Counted from the first letter of the stretch, positions 1 to 8,449 are shown. The stretch: DNA of 64,000 nucleotides from Sphingomonas sp. (GCA_003248865.1 QFPK01000020.1:1-64000), one strand, 5' to 3'. The notes: generated by a model not told the origin, from the sequence alone. A program made the numbers and translations.

Positions 1-79
1 CATCAAACGCGCCCCTCACGGCCATCAACACCATGATTTATATCGGAAATATTGAGATCCTGACAGCAAAATCAGCGAT
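1..79. other. Junction beyond truncated terminase; no gene seen
   Basis: After the stop of the terminase fragment none of the three leftward frames continues with terminase-like sequence, and the DNA is more AT-rich than the terminase gene. The similarity to a GpA-type terminase appears to be lost near position 95. I read this as the scar of a deletion or insertion in a decaying phage element. No attachment-site repeat could be matched between here and the other end of the element near 4392-4631. Confidence 0.4.
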
Positions 80-871
80 TTACTTGGGGAATGTGGGGTA
101 AGCATCCTCAGGGCGGCCTTCAGGCCACTTAATGTCCCCCCAAGTGATTTCGTGGAATTCGCCGCAGTGAGGGCATGGCAATTCCCACACGCGCTGATCG
201 CCTTCCTCATACGCGCGGGCGATTCTGCTGGTGCGCTCATCGACTGGAGTGGACGCCATGATAATTTTGCGACGGCTGCCGTAGGTCATCGTGCGCCTGA
301 TAGCGAGTGCAACAGGGTCGCCTTCATCGCCTGCCGACACATCGAGGCCGTCCACCTCATCGATCCACAGCACCCGCGCAGTTCTGGCGCGCAGGTTCTT
401 AGGACTCCCGCCCGAAACCAAAGCCAGCGAGCCGCCCGGATAATGCCGCGACAGCATGGTGTCGCGCCCGCTGGAGTCCTCGGTGAGCGCGGTGCGTAGC
501 TTTGGACTGGCCGCGAAGGTGGGTTCGATAATGCTCGTCATCAGCATTTTCGCATCCCCTTCGCTCGGCATCACCACGAGCTGCGGGCTAGGATCATTCA
601 AGGCATAGTGGCCGATGCCGGCGACCATGAGCTGGGTCGCGCCCACCCGCGCGGATTTCAGCAGCGAGACCCGCTCGACAACGGGATTGCCCATGCTGCG
701 GGCGACTTCAACTTGCCAGGCCATCAGCCGCATCCGTCCGGATTCCGCGGCCACGGTTGAAGGCAAGCGCACATTCGCTTCAACCCATGTCGGGAAGTCG
801 ATTTGCTCGTGCGGACGCAGCGCGTGAAACACATCCGCCCGCAGGCCGGTGAACGGGGAGTCAGGTTGCAT
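80..871 (-). pseudogene. Phage terminase large subunit, GpA type, truncated after ATPase domain
   Basis: This is the N-terminal 263 residues of a GpA-family terminase large subunit, the packaging motor that translocates and cuts phage DNA. A Walker A-like KSARVGATQ lies at residues 72-80, the Walker B VLWIDEVD at 167-174, and a CPHC zinc knuckle at 233-236. The family is usually about 600-700 residues, so the whole C-terminal nuclease half is missing. The protein ends with AYPTFPK and a stop exactly where homologues continue past the zinc knuckle. The start overlaps the end of the small-subunit gene by 11 bases, normal for terminase pairs. It cannot package DNA as encoded, so it is most likely a prophage remnant. 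Confidence 0.85.
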
Positions 872-1370
872 CGCCTAGTTCCATAAGGGCCGCGCGCAAT
901 TCGGACTCCAGCTCCACGGCGGCTTCGCGTGATAAGGCTGCCTGACTGGCGACCCGCGCAGGAATGGTCAGAAGAACGGCACGTAGGTCAGCCGCGAGGG
1001 TTGTCCACTCGCGGCGTACATCCGCGACGGGGACCATCTCACCGCGGGTGATTGCATTGTGGAGCGCGGCCTTGTCAGCCTGTTCCTTGGTCAGCCTTAG
1101 CTTTTCCGCGGCGACCTTATCACCGCCCCTGCGGGTCCCGAGGTCGCGCAGATAGATGACATACTTCTGAACTGTTTCCTGCACAGGCCATCGGCCCCGG
1201 CCGGCGTCCACCAGGACGCCTTTGGAGCGCAGGCCGGTCAACGTCCTCTCTGACACCCCAAGGAATGCCGCCATCGCCACTGTTGGGGCGGAATCAGGCC
1301 ATTGCGGCGATCCAGCGGCAGTGGGTTCGGTCGGCTCGTCGCCGAACAAGGCATCGTATTCATCAGTCAT
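861..1370 (-). CDS. Phage terminase small subunit (Nu1-like)
   Basis: The 169-residue product looks like a DNA-recognition subunit of a lambda Nu1-type terminase. Residues about 28-50 form a winged-helix start (AFLGVSERTLTGLRSKGVL), followed by a helical region rich in K/E/R and a C-terminal helix that would contact the large subunit. It overlaps the truncated large-subunit gene by 11 bases, so the pair was one transcription unit. Residues 5-11 read YDALFGD, a motif that also occurs twice in the primase-helicase of the same element. Start chosen at the ATG with the intact N-terminal motif; there is no good alternative downstream. The gene seems intact although its partner is broken. Confidence 0.8.
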   Translation of the reverse strand: MTDEYDALFGDEPTEPTAAGSPQWPDSAPTVAMAAFLGVSERTLTGLRSKGVLVDAGRGRWPVQETVQKYVIYLRDLGTRRGGDKVAAEKLRLTKEQADKAALHNAITRGEMVPVADVRREWTTLAADLRAVLLTIPARVASQAALSREAAVELESELRAALMELGDAT

Positions 1371-1534
1371 GGCAGCGGAACCAGTCTAAATTTTTCTGCG
1401 TGGAGTGAAACGTCGGGGTTCTGCGCCCCCCGCGTTGCAATGCATAGGGAGGGACCCGAGACAGCATGGGACTGCATGGGACGCCTATGGCCCGTGCCCT
1501 CGGGCTTCCACTGTTAGCCAGCGCTGGCAGAAGG

Positions 1535-1558
1535 TGTGAAAGGTAGGAGCCTTTCACA
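1535..1558. repeat. 24-bp palindrome, copy 1 (TGTGAAAGG-N6-CCTTTCACA)
   Basis: TGTGAAAGG at 1535-1543 and its exact reverse complement at 1550-1558 are separated by TAGGAG. The site lies in the gap between the terminase and primase genes. An identical architecture with another six-base spacer recurs at 1803-1826. The shape is that of a site for a dimeric DNA-binding protein. Confidence 0.8.
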
Positions 1559-1624
1559 GACCTTTTCACAGGGCATTTCACAGATAAGCGATTGTTTTTA
1601 TTTATACTGTGAAAGGGTGAAAGG

Positions 1625-1737
1625 TTTTCTATAGGAGATAGACTCTTTGAAAGGGTGAGGGGTGCCCATAACACTGCATGTGCATGCACCCATGGACGTG
1701 GCGCATATGCGCGCCCCTGATGACGCTCTATAGAAAA
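1625..1737. repeat. Inverted repeat TTTTCTATAG ... CTATAGAAAA
   Basis: TTTTCTATAG at 1625-1634 and its exact reverse complement at 1728-1737 flank 93 bases within the candidate origin. Each arm contains the palindrome CTATAG. It could be a second protein-binding pair or the base of a cruciform. Confidence 0.6.
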
Positions 1738-1760
1738 ATGGCTTTCACACTTACTCACTT

Positions 1761-4391
1761 TCACAAACCCTTTGAATTCAATGAGTTGTGTGTGATTTCA
1801 GTTGTGAAAGGATTCGACCTTTCACACTCCGTGGCGCGCTTCACATAGGAGGCCTGCTGTCCGATACCATTTGCAAAGCGTGGCCGGCCGCCGTCTTTCA
1901 CCCAGCCCGCGAGCGCCATCGCGCGGCCAAGGGCAAGCGAGTCCTGATATTTCGGCATGCCCGCATTCCCGATACCTCGCCAGACTTCCGGCAGGCAGGT
2001 GATTTCGCGCGGTTTGCCTTCGGTTTCATCATCAATGTCGCCCGTGCGGATAGGCGCAGCGAGCCATGCAGCCACTACTCCCGCCAACGCATCGTCGCTG
2101 GTCTCAACCCTGCGCGACTCTTGCAGCCGTTCGGCTTCTCGGGCGGCATCGTCGTTGTCCAGATACAGCGGGAGGGTGCCTTCCGGCTGCGCCTTCCGCA
2201 TCGCCCGATAAATGCTCATGGCTTCAGCCCAGAGCTGATCGACTTCGCGATGCAACCGGTCAGTGTCGATTTTCGCAACCGTGCATTCGATCGGGAAGAA
2301 GCGCCGGCCGCCCGTGTCGTCCTTCAGATATTCCCGGTCGTTCGTCGATCCGATCAGGATGCATTGGCGGGGGAATTTCTGCGCCCGCGCCTCATAGGCG
2401 AGGCGCACCTTGTCCTCGGTTCGGCTCACGAATGCCTTGATCGACCGAACGTCCGAGCGGTTGAAGGCCGACAACTCAGGGATCTCCATGATCCACGCGC
2501 CCTGCATCTTTTCGACCATTTCCTTGCCGTCGTGGAAGTCGCCTTCCAGTTCGGCGGACCAGTTTTTCCCGAGAATCTGGATGAAGGTTGATTTTCTCTT
2601 GCCCTGCAGACCTTCCAGGATGACCGCGAAATCCCACTTGTGGCCGGGTTCGAATATCCGGGTAACGGCGGCCGTCATCATCAGGCGCGCGACATCACGG
2701 GTATAGGCGTTGTCAGGTGCCCCCATATACTTGATGAACAACTGTTCGACGCGCAGCACGCCGTCCCACTTCAGACCGCTGAGATATTCGCGGACGGGGT
2801 GGAAGCAGTTACTGTAGGCAGCCAGCGTGACAGCCGCCTTCAAGTCGCGGTCGGTGATCTTCAGCCCATAGCCGCCCTGTGTTTTCGGGGCTTCCAGAAT
2901 GGAGCGGACGGCCGCATCGCGGGCAGATGACCATAGCTCACCATTGCGGCGGTCCCGCACGTCCCACACAGGGCCGACGAGCTGGCGTGTCGGCTTGGCG
3001 GCCTTGCGGCGCGCACGCGCCTTATGGCCGGGGGGCGTGCGCTGTACGGTTTCCATGGTGAACTGGTTCAGTTGCGGCAACCCGATCAGTCGGGAATCAT
3101 TCAGCACGATCATCTCGGTGTTGTGGAGGGTGCCCTTGATTGCCCCCTCTTCATTGATATCCAGCAGCGACACCCAATCCAGCGTCGAACCGGGTTCGAC
3201 GGCTTTGATCACCTCCGTCGTACTGCTGAAATCGTCATCGTTGTCATCGTCGCCGAACAGGCTGTCGTATTCGTCGGAGTCTTCGTCGAACTGATCGACG
3301 AGCGCAGCCGCCCGAGCTTCCTGCGCCCACTGACGGACGGTCGCCATCGTGACAGGCTGTCGCCGGTTGCGGCCGAATCCACGATATTTCTGGCGCATGG
3401 CCTTCACGTCGCCGTCGAACTTGTCGGAACGCTCGCTATGAGTCAGCCAGATGCCGAACCCGTCATCGCTGCCCCCGAACTGGTGGTGCAGGGCTTGCCC
3501 GAGCGTCACCCAATCGAAATAATCGTCGAGCCGCTCGATGGGGATCAACGCCAATTCCGTTTCGAGCTGGCCGGGTGCGAAGGTCAGAGGCGGGCGTTTT
3601 TCGGCGTTGTGTGCGGGCGCCGCTTCGGCTGGAATCAACCCGTCCAGCTCGTCACACAGATCGATAGGCCGCCCGTCCACCAGTTCCGCTCGATGGTCGG
3701 GCGCATCGCCAACGCCGCCAAAATAATAGGCTTGAGAAGGCGTCCAGGACTCGCCCGACAGCACATCACCAACAGCGGCGGCAAGGCGGTCAACCAGCGC
3801 ATCGCGTTCGCCCACCGGCAGTTCACGACTGCACGGCGCGAGGATGCGCCAACGGGGCCGGTCAGCCCGATGGGAGGGGGAGGTGTACACAAGGGCCGCG
3901 ACATTCGCCTGCCGCAGCGCCGCCAGCACCTCATCCACGCTAACTGTTTCGTCATCGTGCTCAACTTCCACACCACTGATAGCCAGCATGTTGCCGTCGT
4001 GCCGGAGGCAGCCCTTATCGGTGGCATCGTCTCCGAAGGTCGCCAGCTTCAGCAGGGGCAGCGCCTGCTTTGTGGCGGCACGCCGTTTCAGGATGCTGTC
4101 GCCCATCTGGCGCAATGTTGCCGGGCGCGGTTTCTGTGTTCGGGCGAACCGATCAGGGAAAACCGTGACCATCACCGGAAGGTCCAAAGGACTTGGCCGC
4201 AGCGGCACAACATTGGCGGGCAGATCATCCCCGAACAGCGCGTCATACGTGTCACGGGGCCTTGGCATTCCAGTCGAACTGTGATAGGCGACCGCTGCTG
4301 CCTTGGTGGACAGCTTCGCACTGGCGGCGTCTCGGTTTTCGGCTGGGGCGCCGCCTTCGCATTCAGGGGCGCGGGATTCGATGGAATTCAT
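1761..4391 (-). CDS. Phage/satellite primase-helicase (PriCT-2 and VirE-type ATPase)
   Basis: The 876-residue protein would prime and unwind DNA to replicate the element. Residues about 100-245 resemble a bifunctional primase region, about 278-352 fit PriCT-2 (DYFDWVTLGQALHH, FGIWLTHSER), and about 520-760 are a VirE/D5-like P-loop ATPase. Walker A is GLQGKRKST at 594-602 and the acidic Walker B region is AWIMEIPEL at 632-640, followed by GSTND and DDTGGRRFFP. YDALFGD occurs at residues 49-55 and YDSLFGD at 375-381, each next to acidic stretches. The last codons overlap a TGTGAAAGG palindrome at 1803-1826. No integrase or AlpA regulator is adjacent. Intact length and motifs suggest it could still be functional. 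Confidence 0.85.
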   Translation of the reverse strand: MNSIESRAPECEGGAPAENRDAASAKLSTKAAAVAYHSSTGMPRPRDTYDALFGDDLPANVVPLRPSPLDLPVMVTVFPDRFARTQKPRPATLRQMGDSILKRRAATKQALPLLKLATFGDDATDKGCLRHDGNMLAISGVEVEHDDETVSVDEVLAALRQANVAALVYTSPSHRADRPRWRILAPCSRELPVGERDALVDRLAAAVGDVLSGESWTPSQAYYFGGVGDAPDHRAELVDGRPIDLCDELDGLIPAEAAPAHNAEKRPPLTFAPGQLETELALIPIERLDDYFDWVTLGQALHHQFGGSDDGFGIWLTHSERSDKFDGDVKAMRQKYRGFGRNRRQPVTMATVRQWAQEARAAALVDQFDEDSDEYDSLFGDDDNDDDFSSTTEVIKAVEPGSTLDWVSLLDINEEGAIKGTLHNTEMIVLNDSRLIGLPQLNQFTMETVQRTPPGHKARARRKAAKPTRQLVGPVWDVRDRRNGELWSSARDAAVRSILEAPKTQGGYGLKITDRDLKAAVTLAAYSNCFHPVREYLSGLKWDGVLRVEQLFIKYMGAPDNAYTRDVARLMMTAAVTRIFEPGHKWDFAVILEGLQGKRKSTFIQILGKNWSAELEGDFHDGKEMVEKMQGAWIMEIPELSAFNRSDVRSIKAFVSRTEDKVRLAYEARAQKFPRQCILIGSTNDREYLKDDTGGRRFFPIECTVAKIDTDRLHREVDQLWAEAMSIYRAMRKAQPEGTLPLYLDNDDAAREAERLQESRRVETSDDALAGVVAAWLAAPIRTGDIDDETEGKPREITCLPEVWRGIGNAGMPKYQDSLALGRAMALAGWVKDGGRPRFANGIGQQASYVKRATECERSNPFTTEITHNSLNSKGL
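1803..1826. repeat. 24-bp palindrome, copy 2, inside the primase 3' end
   Basis: TGTGAAAGG at 1803-1811, six bases ATTCGA, then CCTTTCACA at 1818-1826. Arms and spacing match copy 1 exactly. It lies within the last codons of the primase gene, so the same bases are coding and, by inference, protein-binding. Confidence 0.8.
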
Positions 4392-4477
4392 GCAGGCCGT
4401 CCTTCAGGCAGTCACTTCGCGCGGCGACCATAGCATGGGCCGGATGGCTATTGGAGTCCTAAGTTATTGAAAAAACT

Positions 4478-4496
4478 ATTCAACTTTTTGTTGAAT
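4478..4496. other. Hairpin between primase start and comM
   Basis: ATTCAAC at 4478-4484 and GTTGAAT at 4490-4496 flank TTTTT. It lies in an AT-rich 240-base gap between divergent genes and is followed by two direct copies of CTGTTGTAA at 4517-4525 and 4528-4536. This gap should contain promoters for both genes and the boundary between phage and host DNA. Confidence 0.5.
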
Positions 4497-4631
4497 CTTT
4501 CAGGGCAGATTTCGGGCTGTTGTAATTCTGTTGTAACGAGAAAACGCCACAGATTTAATTTCCATTCTGATTCAATATTATATAGCATTCGTTCGAATGT
4601 GGGTCGGACCACGTTCGGGGAATTTGCCCAT

Positions 4632-6155
4632 ATGGTCGCACGGGCCGCGACGGTTGCGTATCTGGGGCTGGAAGCCCGCGCGGTGGACGTGCAGGTGCAG
4701 GTGGCGGCGGGCCTCGTCGGCTTCCTGGTGGTGGGCCTGCCGGACAAGGCCGTGAAGGAAAGCCGCGATCGCGTCTCCGCCGCCTTCGCCGCGCTGGGCC
4801 TTGCGATGCCCGCCAAGAAGATCACCGTGAACCTCGCGCCGGCCGATCTCGAAAAGGCGGGCTCGCACTATGATCTCCCCATCGCGCTCGGCCTGCTTGC
4901 GGCGATGGGGGTGATCGATGCAGAGGCACTGGCGCATTATGTAGTAGTGGGCGAACTCTCCCTCGACGGCCGCATCTCGCCCTCCCCCGGTGTGCTGCTG
5001 GCGGCGATGCACGCCGCCGCCCACGGGCTCGGCCTGATCTGCCCGGCCGCGCAGGGGCCAGAGGCCGCCTGGCTCGCCGGCACGGCAGACGGCATGGAGG
5101 TGGTCGCCGCGCCCGATCTGCACGCTCTTGTCGCGCATCTGAAGGGGCATACCCTGATCCCCCCGCCCGATCCGGCGAAGCTGGAGGCACGCGCCTTCAC
5201 CGGCCCCGACCTCGGCGATGTAAAGGGGCAGGAAACCCCCAAGCGCGCGCTGGAAATTGCGGCCGCCGGCGGCCACAATCTCGCGATGTGCGGCCCGCCC
5301 GGCGCGGGCAAATCGATGATGGCGGCCGCCCTCCCCGGCATCCTCCCCGAACTCACCACGGCGGAAGCGCTGGAAGTGGCAATGATCGCCTCCATGGCCG
5401 GCGCGCTGGAGGGCGGCCGCATCGCCCGCGCCCGACCGTTCCGCGCGCCGCACCATAGCGCTTCCATGCCCGCGCTGGTGGGCGGCGGCACCAAAGCCCG
5501 ACCGGGCGAAGTCAGCCTCGCCCATCTGGGCGTGCTGTTCCTGGATGAACTGCCCGAATTCCAGCGCGGCGTGCTGGATGCCCTGCGCCAGCCGCTGGAA
5601 CGTGGCGAAGTCGAAGTCGCCCGCGCGGCCATGCATGTCACCTATCCGGCCCGCGTGCAGCTGATCGCCGCCATGAACCCCTGCCGCTGCGGCCATCTGG
5701 CGGATGCGAGCCTCGCCTGCGCCCGCGCGCCGCGCTGCGCGGCGGATTACCAGTCGAAAATCTCCGGCCCGCTGCTCGACCGCATCGACCTGTTCGTGGA
5801 CATCGAGGCGGTGAAGGCATCGGACCTCGCCCTGCCCCCACCGGCCGAGCGCAGCGCCGACGTCGCCGCCCGGGTCACCGCCGCCCGCACCCTGCAATCC
5901 ACCCGCTACGTCGGCACGCCAACCCGAACCAACGCGGAGGCCGAGGGCAAGCAGCTGGAATCGCCTGACCTGCTATCCGAAGACGCCCGCAAACTCCTCA
6001 CCCGCGCCGCCGAGACCATGAAACTGACGGCCCGCGGCTGGACCCGCGTACTCCGCGTCGCCCGCACCATCGCCGACCTCGACGGATCGGCGATGGTGAT
6101 GCGCGATCATGTCGCAGAGGCGCTCAGCTATCGCAGGCGCCCGCCGCAGGCCTGA
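4632..6155 (+). CDS. comM: YifB/ComM family Mg-chelatase-like AAA ATPase
   Basis: The 507-residue product matches ComM, a hexameric helicase that promotes branch migration during natural transformation in species where it was studied. An N-terminal Lon-like domain comes first (VVGLPDKAVKESRDRV, PADLEKAGSHYDLPIAL), then an AAA domain with Walker A GPPGAGKSMM near residue 225, Walker B VLFLDELPEF, and a cysteine-rich patch MNPCRCGHL. The C-terminal Mg-chelatase helical domain ends in YRRRP. An upstream in-frame extension to 4467 exists, but homology starts at MVARAATVAYLGLEA, so ATG 4632 is chosen. The gene borders the phage remnant and appears complete. Confidence 0.93.
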   Translation: MVARAATVAYLGLEARAVDVQVQVAAGLVGFLVVGLPDKAVKESRDRVSAAFAALGLAMPAKKITVNLAPADLEKAGSHYDLPIALGLLAAMGVIDAEALAHYVVVGELSLDGRISPSPGVLLAAMHAAAHGLGLICPAAQGPEAAWLAGTADGMEVVAAPDLHALVAHLKGHTLIPPPDPAKLEARAFTGPDLGDVKGQETPKRALEIAAAGGHNLAMCGPPGAGKSMMAAALPGILPELTTAEALEVAMIASMAGALEGGRIARARPFRAPHHSASMPALVGGGTKARPGEVSLAHLGVLFLDELPEFQRGVLDALRQPLERGEVEVARAAMHVTYPARVQLIAAMNPCRCGHLADASLACARAPRCAADYQSKISGPLLDRIDLFVDIEAVKASDLALPPPAERSADVAARVTAARTLQSTRYVGTPTRTNAEAEGKQLESPDLLSEDARKLLTRAAETMKLTARGWTRVLRVARTIADLDGSAMVMRDHVAEALSYRRRPPQA

Positions 6156-6220
6156 GGCTGGCGCAGCCCCCGGCGCTGGGGTAGAAAGATGATCCGCAAA
6201 CCAACGGCCGGGGGCCTGCC

Positions 6221-6649
6221 ATGTCACTGATGTTCCAACCGCTTCGCAAATTCGCTACCTTCTCCGGCCGGGCCCGGCGCAAGGAATATTGGCTGTGGCA
6301 GCTGTTCGTCGCCATCCTCTACACCGTCCTCTCCATCTGGCTGTTCAGCACGCTCGGCCCGCTGCCCGAAGCCTCCACCGCCGATGAACTGATGGCCCAG
6401 ATGAACGGCGCACCGGCCGTCACCTGGCCCATGCTCGCCATAGCCCTCGCCTCGCTGCTGCTGTTCCTCCCCTCCCTCGCCGTCACGGTACGCCGCATCC
6501 ACGACAGCGGTAATTCAGGCTGGTGGATTCTGCTGGGCCTCACCGCCATCGGCAGCATCGTCATCCTCGTCTTTGCCCTGATCGACGGTACGCCCGGCCC
6601 CAACCGCCACGGCCCCGATCCCAAGGGCCGGCCCGCGCCCGGTTACTGA
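6221..6649 (+). CDS. DUF805 inner-membrane protein
   Basis: The 142-residue protein shows the DUF805 pattern: an N-terminal GRARRKEYWLW motif, three or four hydrophobic segments, the RRIHDSGNSGWW loop, and a C-terminal GTPGPNRHGPDPKG tail. Members are small inner-membrane proteins of unknown biochemical role. It follows comM by 65 bases on the same strand, so co-transcription is possible. Its stop is about 20 bases before the first composite repeat locus, which may supply the 3' end of its message. Confidence 0.9.
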   Translation: MSLMFQPLRKFATFSGRARRKEYWLWQLFVAILYTVLSIWLFSTLGPLPEASTADELMAQMNGAPAVTWPMLAIALASLLLFLPSLAVTVRRIHDSGNSGWWILLGLTAIGSIVILVFALIDGTPGPNRHGPDPKGRPAPGY

Positions 6650-6667
6650 GGGTCTTTCAGGGGTTTT

Positions 6668-7108
6668 GCCTCCGGCGGGCAGGGAAATGATTTCCCTGCA
6701 CCCTCGACATTGGCGTGGCGCTCCCCCTCCCAGCTCACGCGCGTGAAGAGATTCGATTGCCTGCGGCGCAACATCAGCCCTCTCCCCCTGTCAGGGGGAG
6801 AGCTGGAGAGGGGGTGTCCAAGCCGGGCCTGACCCACAACCTTCCCACAAACCCCAACGTCATCCCAACCCGCTCAGGCTGAGCTTGTCGAAGCCCCCGA
6901 CGCGAAGGCGCAATGGCCGAGCCCGGGCATCACACCAAATGGGGCTTCGACAAGCTCAGCCTGAGCGGTGGGAGGGGCAATGGCGCACCACCCAAAGCGC
7001 CGCAGGCAATCAAACCTCAGCCTTCAGCACAACCTCACCGATCACCCTATTAATGTGGGTGCAGGGAGCACAGCTCCCTGCCGGGTTCCAAGGGCAGAGC
7101 CCTTGGAG
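6668..7108. repeat. Composite intergenic repeat, locus 1 (A - C' - core - C - B)
   Basis: This gene-free gap between convergent genes is almost wholly repeat. Module A (6668-6715) has hairpin CAGGGAAAT/ATTTCCCTG. Module C' is GATTGCCTGCGGCGC at 6755-6769. The core has a hairpin CCCCCTGTCAGGGGG (about 6783-6797) and a long inverted pair at 6870-6968. Module C is the inverse copy at 6997-7011. Module B (7053-7108) has twin hairpins, CAGGGAGC/GCTCCCTG then AAGGGC/GCCCTT. The same module order, reversed, recurs at 44304-44750. Confidence 0.85.
6870..6968. repeat. 99-nt REP-like inverted pair, copy 1
   Basis: A 28-base arm beginning CCGCTCAGGCTGAGCTTG (6870-6897) is repeated as its exact reverse complement at 6941-6968 with a 43-base spacer. 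Copies with the same arm and a related 43-base spacer lie at 32146-32246 and 44445-44543; a half copy is at 37183-37212. Elements with this sequence are common between genes in sphingomonads. Confidence 0.9.
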
Positions 7109-7201
7109 TCCTCCATCGCCCAAAAAGCAAAGCGCCCCGGCCGTTTCCGACCGGGGCGCTCCGCTCTCTCCCCAACTCGTACGCCCCAGCCCCGGGGGCG
7201 G

Positions 7202-8449
7202 TCAGTTGCGCGTCATCACCACGGGCAGCCCCCGGAAGCCGTGCACGAACGAGGAATAAACCCGCGTCGGCTCGCCCACGATCTCCACCTTCATCTGCCG
7301 CTTCTGCATTTCCTCCAGCAGGAGGCCGATCTGCAGTTCGGCCAGACGGGCACCGACGCAGCGGTGGATACCGAAGCCGAAGGCCAGGTGCCGCCGGGCG
7401 TTCTCGCGGGTGGGATCGAACACATTCGCATTGGGGAACAGCGCCTCGTCGCGATTGGCGGAGAGATACCACATCACCACCTTCTCGCCCGCGCGGATCA
7501 GCTGCCCGCCCACTTCGAAATCCTCGGTCGCGGTGCGGCGCATATGGGCAAGCGGCGTCTGCCAGCGGATCAGTTCGGAGACCCCGTTCTGGATCAGGGA
7601 CGGGTCCGCCATCATCTTCTGCCAATTGTCGCGATAGAGGTTCTGCACCATCGCCGCGCCAGACATGGTGTTGCGCGTGGTGTCGTTGCCGCCCACGATC
7701 AGCAGCACCAGATTGCCCAGATATTCCTGCGGCGTCATGTTCTTGGTCGCGTCGGAATGGATCATCATGGAAATCAGGTCCGGGCGCGGCTCCTTGTTGG
7801 CGCGGTCGTTCCAGAGATTGGTGAAGTAGGCCACCATCTCGAACAGGATTTCCCAGCGCTTGTTGTTCTTCTCCTCATCCTCGATGGCCTCGAAATCGGT
7901 CGCCACGTCAGACCATTTCGTCAGCAGCCGCCGGTCGGCCCAGGGGAAGTCGAACAGGATCGCCAGCATGCCGGTGGTCAGCTCGATGGAGACCTTGTCC
8001 ACCCAGTCGAACTCCTCGCCCACCGGCAGGCTGTCCAGCAACTCGGCGGTGCGGCGGCGGATGTCGCCGGATTGCCGCACCATTTCGGCTGGCGTGAAGG
8101 CGGGTGCCACGGTGCGGCGCTGGCCGGTGTGCTCGGGCCGGTCCATGGCGATGAACATCGGCATCTTGGGCTCATTCTCGCGGCCTTCCGGCGCGTCGGC
8201 GATGGTGATGCCGCCCTTTTCCCAGCTGGAGGAAAAGATGTCCGGCCGCCCCTCCACTTCCATGATGTGCTGGTGGGACACGATGTTCCAATAGGGGCCA
8301 TACATGCTTTCCGGGCACCAGTGCACGGGCCCGGCGCGCCGCATTTCGGCAAAATAGGGCAGTATGTGGCTGTAATCCGTCCACAGATGCGGATTGCCGA
8401 TATCCAGTACTTCCAGCGGCAGAGCCGCCGGGCGCGCAAGCGTGGCCAT
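7202..8449 (-). CDS. Cytochrome P450, CYP153-like
   Basis: The 415-residue soluble P450 has the I-helix oxygen-activation motif GGNDTT, the K-helix ExxR (ELIRW), and the haem loop FGFGIHRCVGARLA with the thiolate cysteine near residue 364. The stretches IRWQTPLAHMRRTA, VVMWYLSANRDE and ending FRGLPV resemble CYP153 enzymes, which hydroxylate alkane or fatty-acid ends; substrate is inference only. No ferredoxin or ferredoxin reductase is adjacent, so it must borrow redox partners. A ribosome site GTGAGGAAC precedes ATG 8449. The 3' end abuts composite repeat locus 1. Confidence 0.93.
   Translation of the reverse strand: MATLARPAALPLEVLDIGNPHLWTDYSHILPYFAEMRRAGPVHWCPESMYGPYWNIVSHQHIMEVEGRPDIFSSSWEKGGITIADAPEGRENEPKMPMFIAMDRPEHTGQRRTVAPAFTPAEMVRQSGDIRRRTAELLDSLPVGEEFDWVDKVSIELTTGMLAILFDFPWADRRLLTKWSDVATDFEAIEDEEKNNKRWEILFEMVAYFTNLWNDRANKEPRPDLISMMIHSDATKNMTPQEYLGNLVLLIVGGNDTTRNTMSGAAMVQNLYRDNWQKMMADPSLIQNGVSELIRWQTPLAHMRRTATEDFEVGGQLIRAGEKVVMWYLSANRDEALFPNANVFDPTRENARRHLAFGFGIHRCVGARLAELQIGLLLEEMQKRQMKVEIVGEPTRVYSSFVHGFRGLPVVMTRN

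Larger units (their letters stand above)
1371..1760. other. Candidate phage replication origin or control region
   Basis: No convincing gene lies between the terminase small subunit and the primase. The stretch is locally AT-rich and packed with TTTCACA/TGTGAAA units in both orientations: a full palindrome at 1535-1558, half-sites near 1561-1570, 1575-1582, 1608-1616, 1616-1624, 1646-1654, 1741-1749 and 1757-1765 (some with one mismatch). It also has a 12-bp palindrome GCGCATATGCGC at 1701-1712. Phage and satellite origins often lie next to the primase-helicase gene and carry iterons, so an origin is my leading reading; a repressor operator array is the alternative. Confidence 0.5.

Noticed and set aside
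1363..1764. Open frame of 133 codons on the minus strand between terminase and primase
   Set aside because: Composition is unlike neighbouring genes, no family is recognised, and it is filled with TGTGAAAGG repeat units; a non-coding origin explains it better.
1535..1826. CRISPR-like array
   Set aside because: Units occur in both orientations with irregular spacing and no uniform spacers; no cas genes are present.
4588..4620. GTTCGAAT followed by a CCA, like a tRNA 3' end used for phage integration
   Set aside because: The flanking bases do not form a T-stem or acceptor stem. ATTCG-TT-CGAAT is just a short palindrome.
4467..4631. Longer start for comM
   Set aside because: The added 55 residues are AT-rich and non-homologous; family similarity begins at ATG 4632.
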